IMG/VR virus record: IMGVR_UViG_3300044695_005922 | Coordinates: 1 to 64,000 of that record | Origin: a virus | Strand: one strand, 5' to 3' | DNA length: 64,000 nucleotides | Shown here: positions 41,630 through 49,658 of the stretch, piece after piece | Layout: each line of letters starts with the position of its first letter | How positions within the stretch are numbered: position 1 is the first letter of the stretch | The notes under the pieces: generated by a model | The model's database searches: none | Told to the model about the DNA's origin: nothing | Seen by the model: the letters and a program-made list of their open reading frames with translations, nothing else | Made by a program: the position numbers and the translations under genes

Positions 41630-42510
41630 TGTCACAACCAACATTCTTTTTTGACACAGCAGACACCGACTATATCCGTAAGATTTGGGACAAGTTGGGT
41701 AAATATATTGACGGTAGTTCCGTCATCGGAATCACTACCAATCCAAACGCATTGGCAAAGGTCAACTGCGATACATTGGATAAGTTTGAAACACTTGTTC
41801 CACAAATGACCTCACTTGTTAAGGAACTTCGTGGTGATGGTCCGGACGGATTGGTATACGTCCAAGTCCCAAATTCAGTTATGGAAGAAGAAGATATTAT
41901 TCGGTGGGCACAATACGTTGACCAGTTCAACGGTAATGGTGCAGCTATGGCATTGAAGATTCCACATTTCAGTTATGTACTTCGAATCACCGACGCACCA
42001 GAACTCCGTAAGTTATATCTAAATGTAACAGGTGTTTCTGATGCAAATACCATCATTAAATCGTTGAGTTATCAAAGTGTATTCTTCGCTAGTATCATTC
42101 CAGGACGTATGGAAGAAGTTGGCATTGATGCAGATGCACATTTGGAATATTTGGCAAACCAACAAATCCAACGTCATCAAAATATCATCGCTGGTAGTAT
42201 GAGAACAATTGATGGATTAAAGAAATCTATTTACTATCACACCGTACCAACAATCGGTAGTCGTGTTTGGGATTTAATTGATGCAGAAAATCGTTGGGAG
42301 GAATTTGCTTCATACTGGAATTATACATATTCGGTGGTTGACTTCCCACAAGCAGATTATACTCCATTGGTAACTGACAAGAATCTTGATTTGAGTAAGC
42401 AGTTCTTCAATCAAATGGACCAGTTGGGTCAATCACTACACGAAGAATTCATGAGTACCAAGTCGGCAGAATCATTGGGTGATTTTGCAAAGATACAATT
42501 TACTACTTAA
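41629..42510 (+). CDS. Transaldolase-like aldolase
   Basis: A 293-residue (beta/alpha)8 protein. FFDTADTDYIRKIWDKL at the N-terminus, VIGITTNPNALAKV, LVYVQVPN, and MALKIPHFS with K110 in the position of the Schiff-base Lys are transaldolase/fructose-6-phosphate aldolase blocks. LYLNVTGVSDANTIIKSLSY, then FASIIPGRMEEVGIDA and IIAGSMRTIDGLKKSI are the later strands. Cyanophages carry a shorter TalC for host carbon diversion; this longer form sits in a glycan cassette and may make or break a ketose phosphate there. Confidence 0.75.
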   Translation: MSQPTFFFDTADTDYIRKIWDKLGKYIDGSSVIGITTNPNALAKVNCDTLDKFETLVPQMTSLVKELRGDGPDGLVYVQVPNSVMEEEDIIRWAQYVDQFNGNGAAMALKIPHFSYVLRITDAPELRKLYLNVTGVSDANTIIKSLSYQSVFFASIIPGRMEEVGIDADAHLEYLANQQIQRHQNIIAGSMRTIDGLKKSIYYHTVPTIGSRVWDLIDAENRWEEFASYWNYTYSVVDFPQADYTPLVTDKNLDLSKQFFNQMDQLGQSLHEEFMSTKSAESLGDFAKIQFTT

Positions 42511-42526
42511 ACAGTTGCTTGATTAA

Positions 42527-43258
42527 ATGAATATTATTATTCCAATGGCTGGTGAGGGGACTCGTGTAAAAAGCACGGTCCCCAAACCACTAGTAGAAGT
42601 ATTACCAGGTAAAGTTATGATTGAAATGGCATTGGAATCGTTGAACATAGATGGCCATTATTGTTTTATTGTTCGTAGATACAACAATCAAGATTGGAAT
42701 GTGGCTCTTCGTGATGCGATTCGTAAAACCGTTGGTCAGGCTGTTGTAGTAGAAATTGATTACCTTACCGATGGTCCAGCCATTTCAGCGTTACATGCTC
42801 CACAATTATTTTTTGGAGAAACTGATTTATTAGTTACCAACTGTGACCAAATCATGCATTGGGACGCCGATAAGTTTATTGAGTTTACCAAAACCACCGA
42901 TGCTGTTGGTGCAGTGGTGACCTACGAAACTAACACGCCTAAAAATAGTTACGCGTTGGTGGCTAGTGTAGAACACAAATATCCAAAATTCACAATGGTA
43001 AAGGAAAAGGAAGTGATTAGTAACTATTCACTGAATGGTATTCACTGGTGGAAGTATGGCAAAGATTTCGCATCTTCGGTACATACTATGAAACAAGTGA
43101 AAGACACTGTTAATGGTGAATATTATATTGGTCCCTCATACAACTATCTGGACGGAACTAAACGAGTATACGATATAACTCCGTCCGAACACTATGCAGT
43201 AGGAACCTTGGAAGATATTGAACGATACAGAGCATTATATGGAAATAAAAAGAATTGA
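42527..43258 (+). CDS. Second sugar-phosphate nucleotidyltransferase
   Basis: A 243-residue NTP_transferase with IIIPMAGEGTRVKSTVPKPL as binding signature and LLVTNCDQIMHWDADKFIE with the metal-binding Asp. It is diverged from the enzyme at 40482 (distinct sugar-side block NYSLNGIHWWKYG), so it probably activates a different substrate. The weak ribosome site and a 16-base gap to the transaldolase make this the only loose join in the cassette. Confidence 0.75.
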   Translation: MNIIIPMAGEGTRVKSTVPKPLVEVLPGKVMIEMALESLNIDGHYCFIVRRYNNQDWNVALRDAIRKTVGQAVVVEIDYLTDGPAISALHAPQLFFGETDLLVTNCDQIMHWDADKFIEFTKTTDAVGAVVTYETNTPKNSYALVASVEHKYPKFTMVKEKEVISNYSLNGIHWWKYGKDFASSVHTMKQVKDTVNGEYYIGPSYNYLDGTKRVYDITPSEHYAVGTLEDIERYRALYGNKKN

Positions 43259-43571
43259 AGATATGACTCGTGGATGGTTTATTGGAAACTTTACGCCATC
43301 CGTATTGATGACCAGTGATTTTGAAGTCGGATATCTTCGTCATAAAAAAGGTGAAATCTGGGGTAAGCATTATCACAAGAGGGCTATAGAAATTAATTAT
43401 TTAATTCGTGGCAAGATGCGAATACAAGGACAGCTATTGACAACAGGAGATATATTTACTATATTTCCGTATGAAATAGCAGACCCAGAATTTTTAGAAG
43501 ATTGTGAATTAATTGTTGTTAAATTACCGTCCGTCATAGGCGACAAATACGAGGTCACAGACAAACAATGA
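43239..43571 (+). CDS. Cupin-domain protein, 110 aa
   Basis: Start at 43239 inside the previous gene. The 110-residue product has GKHYHKRAIEINYLIRGKMR and GDIFTIFPYEIADPEFLEDC, the two cupin motifs with His-His and Glu as likely metal ligands. Small cupins in sugar cassettes act as isomerases or epimerases. It overlaps the RuBisCO-like gene by four bases, so the two products are made together and may act on the same or successive intermediates. Confidence 0.65.
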   Translation: MEIKRIEDMTRGWFIGNFTPSVLMTSDFEVGYLRHKKGEIWGKHYHKRAIEINYLIRGKMRIQGQLLTTGDIFTIFPYEIADPEFLEDCELIVVKLPSVIGDKYEVTDKQ

Positions 43572-44797
43572 GCGTAAATATTTTTACAAGAGATATTGAT
43601 TTATCCAAATATTTTATAGTTAAGTACTTCCTTGCAGGGAAAACTTCACTACGAGATGCCGCGTGGAATTTGGCAATTGGTCAAAGCATCGGTAATCCGA
43701 ACAATCGTAGTGTATGGGAAACTGACCAGATGTTTCGTGACCATAGTTGTTTTGTTCTCGCTGATGAAAATGAATTGAAGTCGAAGTTTTCCGGTGAAGT
43801 TGATATCGCATTCCCACTAGAAAATCTAGACTTGGAAGAAGATGGTATCTCACAAATCCTCTGCCACATCGCCGGTGGCCAAGTTGATATTCTGGAAATT
43901 GAACAGTGTCATGTGTTGGATATAACACTACCTGCACATATTGAACAACAGTTTACATTGAAACCAGCATATGGTATTGATGGATTCCGTAAGTTTAATG
44001 GTGTCGAAGGTAAACCATTCTTCGGTGGTATTATCAAACCCAAGGTTGGAATGAGTCCAGAAGTATTGTTAGAAGCTGTGAAGGAAATGGTGTATGGTGG
44101 TGTAAACTTTATTAAAGAAGATGAACTCCTTGGTAGTCCGGCACATTGTCCGTTGACAAAGAGAGTTCCACTGATTACCAACTGGTTGGCGAATAACGCC
44201 CCGAATGTAATGTACACATTCTGTATTAATGGTGACAGTCCGTACGCACTACAACGAGCACAATTCGTTTCAGATGAAGGTGGATTGGGTGTTCATATTA
44301 ACGTGTGGAGTGGATTGGGTGCATATCGTGCAATCCGTAAACAGAATCCTAATCTGTGGATTCACTTCCAGAAGTCTGGGGATAAATTCTTCACTGACCG
44401 TCGTGCTCCGAATCATATCTACTGGCCCGTTATCTGTAAGATTGCTGGATGGTCGGGGTCTGATTCTATTCACGCGGGGATGATTGGTGGATATATGAAT
44501 CAAGATGACACAGAACTACAAGATGCCTTGAAGGTGTTGTGGAACTACAATGTTATCCCCGCACTCAGTTGTGGAATGCATCCTGGATTAGTCCAACATA
44601 TTAACGGATTACTTGATAGTCATAACTGGATGGCAAACGTGGGTGGTGCAATGCATGGACATCCGATGGGTACACTCGCCGGTGGATTGGCAATGCGTCA
44701 AGCAATTGATGGTAACCACGGAGCAGAATATGACGCAGCTGTTAAGAAGTGGGGATACAAAGCAGTCAACGCTGATTTACAATACAGAATTTTCTAA
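43568..44797 (+). CDS. RuBisCO-like protein (form IV type)
   Basis: A 409-residue member of the RuBisCO large-subunit superfamily. KPK at 157-159 and the FIKEDE motif give K157, K159, K183, D185 and E186, the equivalents of K175, K177, carbamylated K201, D203 and E204 in spinach. H302 (SIHAG), S334 and G336 (SCG), and G359-G360 before GHPMG match phosphate-site residues. The loop 6 lysine is missing (IGGYMNQ), the HR pair after strand 5 is Q267-K268, and the N-domain GN is GG. It therefore should not fix CO2 but may enolise or isomerise a sugar phosphate. Full length, with no frameshift, inside the sugar cassette. Confidence 0.88.
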   Translation: MSVNIFTRDIDLSKYFIVKYFLAGKTSLRDAAWNLAIGQSIGNPNNRSVWETDQMFRDHSCFVLADENELKSKFSGEVDIAFPLENLDLEEDGISQILCHIAGGQVDILEIEQCHVLDITLPAHIEQQFTLKPAYGIDGFRKFNGVEGKPFFGGIIKPKVGMSPEVLLEAVKEMVYGGVNFIKEDELLGSPAHCPLTKRVPLITNWLANNAPNVMYTFCINGDSPYALQRAQFVSDEGGLGVHINVWSGLGAYRAIRKQNPNLWIHFQKSGDKFFTDRRAPNHIYWPVICKIAGWSGSDSIHAGMIGGYMNQDDTELQDALKVLWNYNVIPALSCGMHPGLVQHINGLLDSHNWMANVGGAMHGHPMGTLAGGLAMRQAIDGNHGAEYDAAVKKWGYKAVNADLQYRIF

Positions 44798-44806
44798 GAG
44801 AATACT

Positions 44807-45466
44807 ATGAATTTACTTGACAGAACGAATGATATTTTATCAAAGGTAACCAAGTTACCCACCGATATTTATGGACTAAAATATCTTCCCTCATTGGAAC
44901 CTAGCATTTCCAATGATACCGATTGGTTAGGTGACTTTGATGCTTCACCCAATGTACATTTTTCGTCACTCAATCATGAAGCATTAAAATATGCATTTAA
45001 TAAATTACCCCACCAACCTAAATTAATAGTTGAAATTGGTGTAGATGAATGTGGTGGTGTTTCCTCCACGAACACATTACTCGGTATCAAACCAACAGAC
45101 TGCATGTATGTTGGAATGGATCTTAAACCCAAAACATATTTGAATAGTATAGAAAATAATATATTTACAATTCAAGGTGATTCCGCCAACTATGAAAGCT
45201 TGTATCAATTGATGGAATGGTACGGTCATGAACAAATTGACTTTATGTTCGTGGATGGATGGCATTCTGTCAATCAAGTAATCAAAGAATGGAAGTATTG
45301 GGAAAAGATGATTCCAAACGGAGTGATGGCATTCCACGATACAAACTACCACCCAGGTCCAGTGGCATTGTTAGAGGCAATTGATACAGATATTTTCTCA
45401 GTTGAATGGTTTGGTCGTGGTGAAGCTGATTGGGGAGTCGGCGTGGTTCAGAGAATAACGGTATGA
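44807..45466 (+). CDS. Class I SAM methyltransferase-like protein
   Basis: A 219-residue protein with LIVEIGVDECGGVSSTNTLL as SAM loop, MYVGMDLKP as acidic strand, FMFVDGWHSVNQVIKEWKYW and MIPNGVMAFHDTNYHPGP. This is the Methyltransf_24 or cephalosporin-hydroxylase-like pattern found in glycan loci. It differs from the gene at 35826. The target may be a sugar in the same polymer. GAG lies upstream and ATGA links it to the next gene. Confidence 0.65.
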   Translation: MNLLDRTNDILSKVTKLPTDIYGLKYLPSLEPSISNDTDWLGDFDASPNVHFSSLNHEALKYAFNKLPHQPKLIVEIGVDECGGVSSTNTLLGIKPTDCMYVGMDLKPKTYLNSIENNIFTIQGDSANYESLYQLMEWYGHEQIDFMFVDGWHSVNQVIKEWKYWEKMIPNGVMAFHDTNYHPGPVALLEAIDTDIFSVEWFGRGEADWGVGVVQRITV

Positions 45467-46377
45467 CCAAAGGTTTAATTTCTATTTTTGTATTACCACA
45501 CGAAATTGATAATTTACACCTAACTTTATATAATCTTCGTCGTAACGCAGAACTTGTTATGAAAGATGTGGAATATAAATTTGATATTACACTCTGTTTA
45601 AGTGACGAGATGGTTGATTGGTCGCAATCAAAACTTCCCCGTGAATATTTCGAAGATAAGTTTGATGATATTGTTTCCACTCTGTGGAAGTGGGCCGACC
45701 CAAAAAGTATTGCTAGAGTAGAATACGGAAATAAAATATTAGGGTGTGTATCGCAACGCCGACACACATTACAATATGTTGATGAATCTGACTTTACTCT
45801 GTGGTTGGATAATGATTTATTCTTCGGTGACAGATTTCTTGGATACCTTGGTAATGCAGTAAAAGCCATAAAAAATAGTGGAGTGGATTACTATATAGTA
45901 ACTCCACAGATAACACGACAGTGGGACACTACGTGGGATGTGTTGGTACATGACGATTTATTGTCCAGAGAATTAAATGATAATCTAACAGCAAATGTGT
46001 TTGATTTGGGATTACGAGATACTGGGGTTGCGGTTCGACCAATCAATACATTTAAAGCTGCTGGTGGGTGGGGAACCGTTATCAGTAATAAACTGTTGAA
46101 AGTAACAGGAATACCCGAATCATTCGGTCACTACGGATTGGAAGATACCTATGTATTAACTTGTGCACAAATGTTACGAGAATCCAAAAAACTTCCTGTG
46201 CAGCAGTATGTATTAGACGGTATATTAGTTTGTGAGAATCATCAACAAAACAACAAATACCTAAATGATTTAGTGTCCAGTATTGATCGTAAAGATGAGT
46301 TTAGACAAATTGCAACACAACACTTTCCAAAAGAATTAGAACGGTTTTATAATGAAAATATTTTACAGAATAAGTGA
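45463..46377 (+). CDS. Glycosyltransferase, GT2-like
   Basis: The start at 45463 overlaps the methyltransferase stop. The 304-residue product begins ISIFVLPHEIDNLHLTLYNL and has DFTLWLDNDLFFGDRFLGYL with a DND motif for metal and nucleotide sugar. FKAAGGWGTVISNKLLKVTG and FGHYGLEDTYVL follow, the acceptor-side ED motif of family 2 enzymes. It overlaps the next gene by 26 bases. Confidence 0.65.
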   Translation: MTKGLISIFVLPHEIDNLHLTLYNLRRNAELVMKDVEYKFDITLCLSDEMVDWSQSKLPREYFEDKFDDIVSTLWKWADPKSIARVEYGNKILGCVSQRRHTLQYVDESDFTLWLDNDLFFGDRFLGYLGNAVKAIKNSGVDYYIVTPQITRQWDTTWDVLVHDDLLSRELNDNLTANVFDLGLRDTGVAVRPINTFKAAGGWGTVISNKLLKVTGIPESFGHYGLEDTYVLTCAQMLRESKKLPVQQYVLDGILVCENHQQNNKYLNDLVSSIDRKDEFRQIATQHFPKELERFYNENILQNK

Positions 46378-47098
46378 GTCCAGTAATTCACAACATGCAG
46401 CACAACGCACATGGCAAGTTAAGTTACCAAACGCCACGAAACAACGGTGTTTGTTGAATACATTGAATTGTTTTCCCACGGCAGACATTACGATATTCGT
46501 GGATTCCATCACCGATGAAACGTGGAAATGGTTAAATGAATTATCGGATGCAACGGAACGAGTTAATCTCGTCAAGATACAGGCTGGGTCCGATGCTAAG
46601 TCTATGCGAGTATTGTTGGACGAAGTGCAAAAGATTACAAATGATGAAGAAATTGTTTTGTTTCAAGAAGATGATTATTTATATCTTCCTGGTTCCGAAC
46701 ATAAAATTATTGAGGCATTGAATTATGCACACTACGCAACTGGGTACTTACATCCTGATAAGTTTTGGGATCCTTCTCGCGGTGGGAATCCGTATACTCC
46801 TATGGAAAATGTATCGGAACCTACGCAAGTTATTAAAACGAAAGACCATTTTTGGATGATAACAAATTCCACAACCAATACGTTCGCAACAACTGTTGGC
46901 ACCATAAAGAATGATATGGATGTGTGGATGTGGGGAACGGAAGATTTAATTAATACAAAAGACTTTGCCATCTTTCTTAAGCTTCGTGAAAAAGGTCGTG
47001 CATTAGTACAACCACTACCATCTTTAGCAACACATTGTTTAAAAGGATTTGAAGCACCTACTGTTGGTCTTTCAATTGACTCGTGGGAAGATATTTGA
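46352..47098 (+). CDS. Putative GT-A glycosyltransferase, 248 aa
   Basis: KIFYRISESSNSQHAAQRTW opens the protein; EEIVLFQEDDYLYLPGSEHK contains an EDD motif in the place of DxD. HFWMITNSTTNTFATTVGTI and DVWMWGTEDLINTKDFAIFL fit the acceptor half of a GT-A fold. The family is not one I can name. It is followed by a promoter, so the long transcript from the 30-47 kb run may be reinforced here. Confidence 0.5.
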   Translation: MKIFYRISESSNSQHAAQRTWQVKLPNATKQRCLLNTLNCFPTADITIFVDSITDETWKWLNELSDATERVNLVKIQAGSDAKSMRVLLDEVQKITNDEEIVLFQEDDYLYLPGSEHKIIEALNYAHYATGYLHPDKFWDPSRGGNPYTPMENVSEPTQVIKTKDHFWMITNSTTNTFATTVGTIKNDMDVWMWGTEDLINTKDFAIFLKLREKGRALVQPLPSLATHCLKGFEAPTVGLSIDSWEDI

Positions 47099-47101
47099 TA
47101 C

Positions 47102-47130
47102 TTGACGTAGAGCAGTCACGATGTTATACT
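47102..47130 (+). promoter_or_regulatory. Sigma-70-type promoter
   Basis: TTGACG at 47102-47107 and TATACT at 47125-47130, spacing 17. It lies 31 bases before the epimerase start at 47161 and is the only promoter of this type inside the glycan locus. Confidence 0.7.
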
Positions 47131-47160
47131 TATTAATGAACCTTTAACAATTACTTTACA

Positions 47161-48204
47161 ATGAAACAAACTGTATTAATCACTGGTGTTGCTGGACTTC
47201 TGGGATCACGATTGGCTGATTGGATTATCGAAAACCAACCCGATGTAGACGTTATTGGTATTGACGATTTTAGTGGTGGGTATAAAGAAAATATTAATCC
47301 AAAGGTAAAGTTTTATAATATTGATTTGGGTACGCAGAACTGTGGATACGTTTTCGATTCCTATCAAATTGATATTGTGTATCACTTTGCAGCGTACGCA
47401 GCGGAAGCGTTGTCCCCATTCATCAGACAATATAATTACACCAATAATCTTCTCGCAACTGCGGGAGTTATCAATCAGTGTATTAAGCACAGTGTAAAGA
47501 GATTGGTATTCACTTCTTCGATGGGCGTGTATGGATTTGGTGCTGGTGAGCCACCATTCCACGAAGATATGGCACGTGTACCGATTGATTCGTATGGTAT
47601 TGCGAAGGCAGCGTGTGAAATGGATATTGAAACCGCCGGTGTTCAACATGGATTGGACTGGTGTATTATCCGACCACACAACGTATTCGGTGCGAACCAG
47701 AATATTTGGGACAGCTATCGTAATGTGTTAGGTATCTGGATGTATAAGAAGTTAACCAATCAACCATTAACTATCTTCGGTGATGGTAATCAGGTTCGTG
47801 CATTTAGCTGTATTGATGATTCTCTTGAACCTTTGTGGAGAGCGGGAACCGACCCAAAGGCATCCAAGCAAATTATTAACTTGGGTGGCATCAAGGAATA
47901 TAGTATCAACGAAGCAGCAGACACATTGATTGATGTGATGGGTGGTGGTGAAATCAAACATCTTCCACCACGACATGAAGTGAAGTATGCATATCCTACT
48001 TGGCAGAAGTCTGTTGATATTCTTGGGTTTGAACACAAGACAGACTTGTATGAAGGATTAAAGAAGATGTGGGAATGGGCACGAGTACAACCAGAACGTC
48101 CACGACAGGTGTGGAGTAAGTATGAAGTTGAACAAGGTATTTATCCCTTCTGGAAAACCGATGTACTAGTACAGGAAGCCAAGACCGCTAAACTTAAAAA
48201 CTAA
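47161..48204 (+). CDS. NAD-dependent sugar epimerase/dehydratase
   Basis: A 347-residue short-chain epimerase. VLITGVAGLLGSRLADWIIE is the NAD loop, VYHFAAYAAEALSPFIRQYN the strand-4 block, and TSSMGVYG plus DSYGIAKAACEMD supply the catalytic Ser and Tyr-x3-Lys. RPHNVFGANQNIWDSYRNVL and GDGNQVRAFSCIDD are the substrate-binding blocks. It resembles UDP-glucose/UDP-glucuronate 4-epimerases. It probably makes another donor sugar for the transferases nearby. Confidence 0.8.
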   Translation: MKQTVLITGVAGLLGSRLADWIIENQPDVDVIGIDDFSGGYKENINPKVKFYNIDLGTQNCGYVFDSYQIDIVYHFAAYAAEALSPFIRQYNYTNNLLATAGVINQCIKHSVKRLVFTSSMGVYGFGAGEPPFHEDMARVPIDSYGIAKAACEMDIETAGVQHGLDWCIIRPHNVFGANQNIWDSYRNVLGIWMYKKLTNQPLTIFGDGNQVRAFSCIDDSLEPLWRAGTDPKASKQIINLGGIKEYSINEAADTLIDVMGGGEIKHLPPRHEVKYAYPTWQKSVDILGFEHKTDLYEGLKKMWEWARVQPERPRQVWSKYEVEQGIYPFWKTDVLVQEAKTAKLKN

Positions 48205-48205
48205 T

Positions 48206-49006
48206 ATGATTTCGGTTATTATTCCCTCGTATCGTAATCCAAAGTATTTGGACTTGTGTTTAAAGTCATTGGTTACTGGTCAATCCAACAAAAATCAAAT
48301 TATTGTTATACTAGATGGATATGCCGAAGAAAGTTTGTCTGTGGTTGCTAAATACAAAGATATCGAAGTATTGGATTTAGAATCCAATCGTGGTATGCAA
48401 ACCGCTATTAATATGGGTGTGTGGAGTGCAAACAATGAAAAGATATTCATCATTAATGATGACAATGTATTTGCACCAAGTTGGGATAGGAAATTGGAGT
48501 CGCAGTATAATCCAAATGAAATCGTAACAGTCAATCAAATAGAACCCACTGGTCCTGGAATGTTTAACTTTCCCGTAATGGATTGTGGTCAGACTGTTGA
48601 AACATTTGATATGGAAAAATTTATTGACGAAGAACGTAAACTTTCTTCCAACAAGAAAACACCAGATGGAAATATATTTCCATTCTTGATAAACAAGAAA
48701 TGGTATATGGCCGTTGGTGGATTTGACACCTTCTACAATTCTCCAAATCTTTGTGATTGGGATTTCTTCGCAAAGTTAGAATTAATACCTGGTCTTACCA
48801 GATCACGTACACATTTCTTACATTCGTATCATTTTGGTTCTGTATCAACAAAGAAGAATTCGGAAGCACAGAAGTTCAGAGAAAGAGAACAATTTGCAAT
48901 GCAACAATATTACTATAAGTGGGGTGTCCCTCCACACAATGGCCTTAACAATACAAAATTCCCAAACGGGGATTCGTCTACTATAAGAGGATTACATGCA
49001 AATTGA
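48206..49006 (+). CDS. Glycosyltransferase family 2
   Basis: A 266-residue GT2 enzyme. ISVIIPSYRNPKYLDLCLKS is the N-terminal signature, LDLESNRGMQTAINMGVWSA the helix before the donor site, and IFIINDDNVFAPSWDRKLES contains the DD-N motif that binds UDP-sugar and metal. WYMAVGGFDTFYNSPNLCDW and DFFAKLE give the acceptor-side motif. It begins one base after the epimerase. Confidence 0.8.
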   Translation: MISVIIPSYRNPKYLDLCLKSLVTGQSNKNQIIVILDGYAEESLSVVAKYKDIEVLDLESNRGMQTAINMGVWSANNEKIFIINDDNVFAPSWDRKLESQYNPNEIVTVNQIEPTGPGMFNFPVMDCGQTVETFDMEKFIDEERKLSSNKKTPDGNIFPFLINKKWYMAVGGFDTFYNSPNLCDWDFFAKLELIPGLTRSRTHFLHSYHFGSVSTKKNSEAQKFREREQFAMQQYYYKWGVPPHNGLNNTKFPNGDSSTIRGLHAN

Positions 49007-49379
49007 GTCACGTATCACAGGCAACTTAACAGTGTATAAAAAACCCGATATAGTTGCACAGATTGAACGAGAATATCCAGAGATGACCAAAGAATACTGG
49101 AATATTATGATGGAGCAATACGAAACGTTTTGTGTCAAACAGTCCAACTATGGACCAAGTAATATTTCTGTTGGAACTTCGTTATCAACACCCGACGATG
49201 TTCAGTTGTCGTTGACTGGTTTGTGGTTCCGTATGAATGATAAGATTCAACGGTTGAAGCAGTTGGTCGTATTAGGTAAGCAGGACAATGTAGGAGAGGC
49301 GATAGACGACACCTTTCAAGACCTATCGGTTTACGGGATTATCTGTCAGTTGGTCAAGCGTGGTAAGTGGGCAAAATAA
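48996..49379 (+). CDS. DUF1599/nucleotide-modification-associated protein
   Basis: A 127-residue protein with QYETFCVKQSNYGPSNISVG, LTGLWFRMNDKIQRLKQLVV and GEAIDDTFQDLSVYGIICQL. That is the pattern of DUF1599, also called nucleotide modification associated domain 1, which occurs with phage base-modification genes and resembles MazG-like helices. A role in modified nucleotide metabolism would fit the two Mom-like genes. It overlaps the GT2 gene by 11 bases. Confidence 0.65.
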   Translation: MQIESRITGNLTVYKKPDIVAQIEREYPEMTKEYWNIMMEQYETFCVKQSNYGPSNISVGTSLSTPDDVQLSLTGLWFRMNDKIQRLKQLVVLGKQDNVGEAIDDTFQDLSVYGIICQLVKRGKWAK

Positions 49380-49405
49380 CTTTATAATATTTAGGAGATT
49401 GTACG

Positions 49406-49612
49406 ATGCCAAAGTGGCAAGGTGATGTTGTGTTTGATGACGATGATGAATTCTATGATGACGAACTTGACTATTATGAAGAAGAGTTCGGGTTGCAAGA
49501 TAACTACGAAGGGTTTGAGAAAATCCGTCACCCCAGACGTTCGGAAGAAGAACACAAGGGTGGAAAAAAGAAGAACAGTTTGAAGCATCAGAAACGCCCA
49601 GATAAGGAATAA
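49406..49612 (+). CDS. Highly acidic/basic small protein, 68 aa
   Basis: The N-terminal half is extremely acidic (VVFDDDDEFYDDELDYYEEE), the C-terminal half strongly basic (EEHKGGKKKNSLKHQKRPDK). Probably disordered. AGGAG precedes the start, and TATAAT occurs at 49383-49388, though no -35 at the right distance is seen. Function unknown. Confidence 0.65.
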   Translation: MPKWQGDVVFDDDDEFYDDELDYYEEEFGLQDNYEGFEKIRHPRRSEEEHKGGKKKNSLKHQKRPDKE

Positions 49613-49626
49613 CTTCGTACCTATCA

Positions 49627-49636
49627 ACTATTTATA
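49627..49636 (+). promoter_or_regulatory. ACTATTTATA motif, candidate late promoter
   Basis: Lies 32 bases before the start of the 685-residue virion-type gene, the same distance as at 29410. Confidence 0.5.
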
Positions 49637-49658
49637 GTAGTACCTCAATTGGATTAGT

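Noticed and set aside
43568-44797. True CO2-fixing RuBisCO
   Set aside because: The loop 6 lysine, the His-Arg pair and the N-domain Asn needed for carboxylation are absent, so only a RuBisCO-like protein is claimed.
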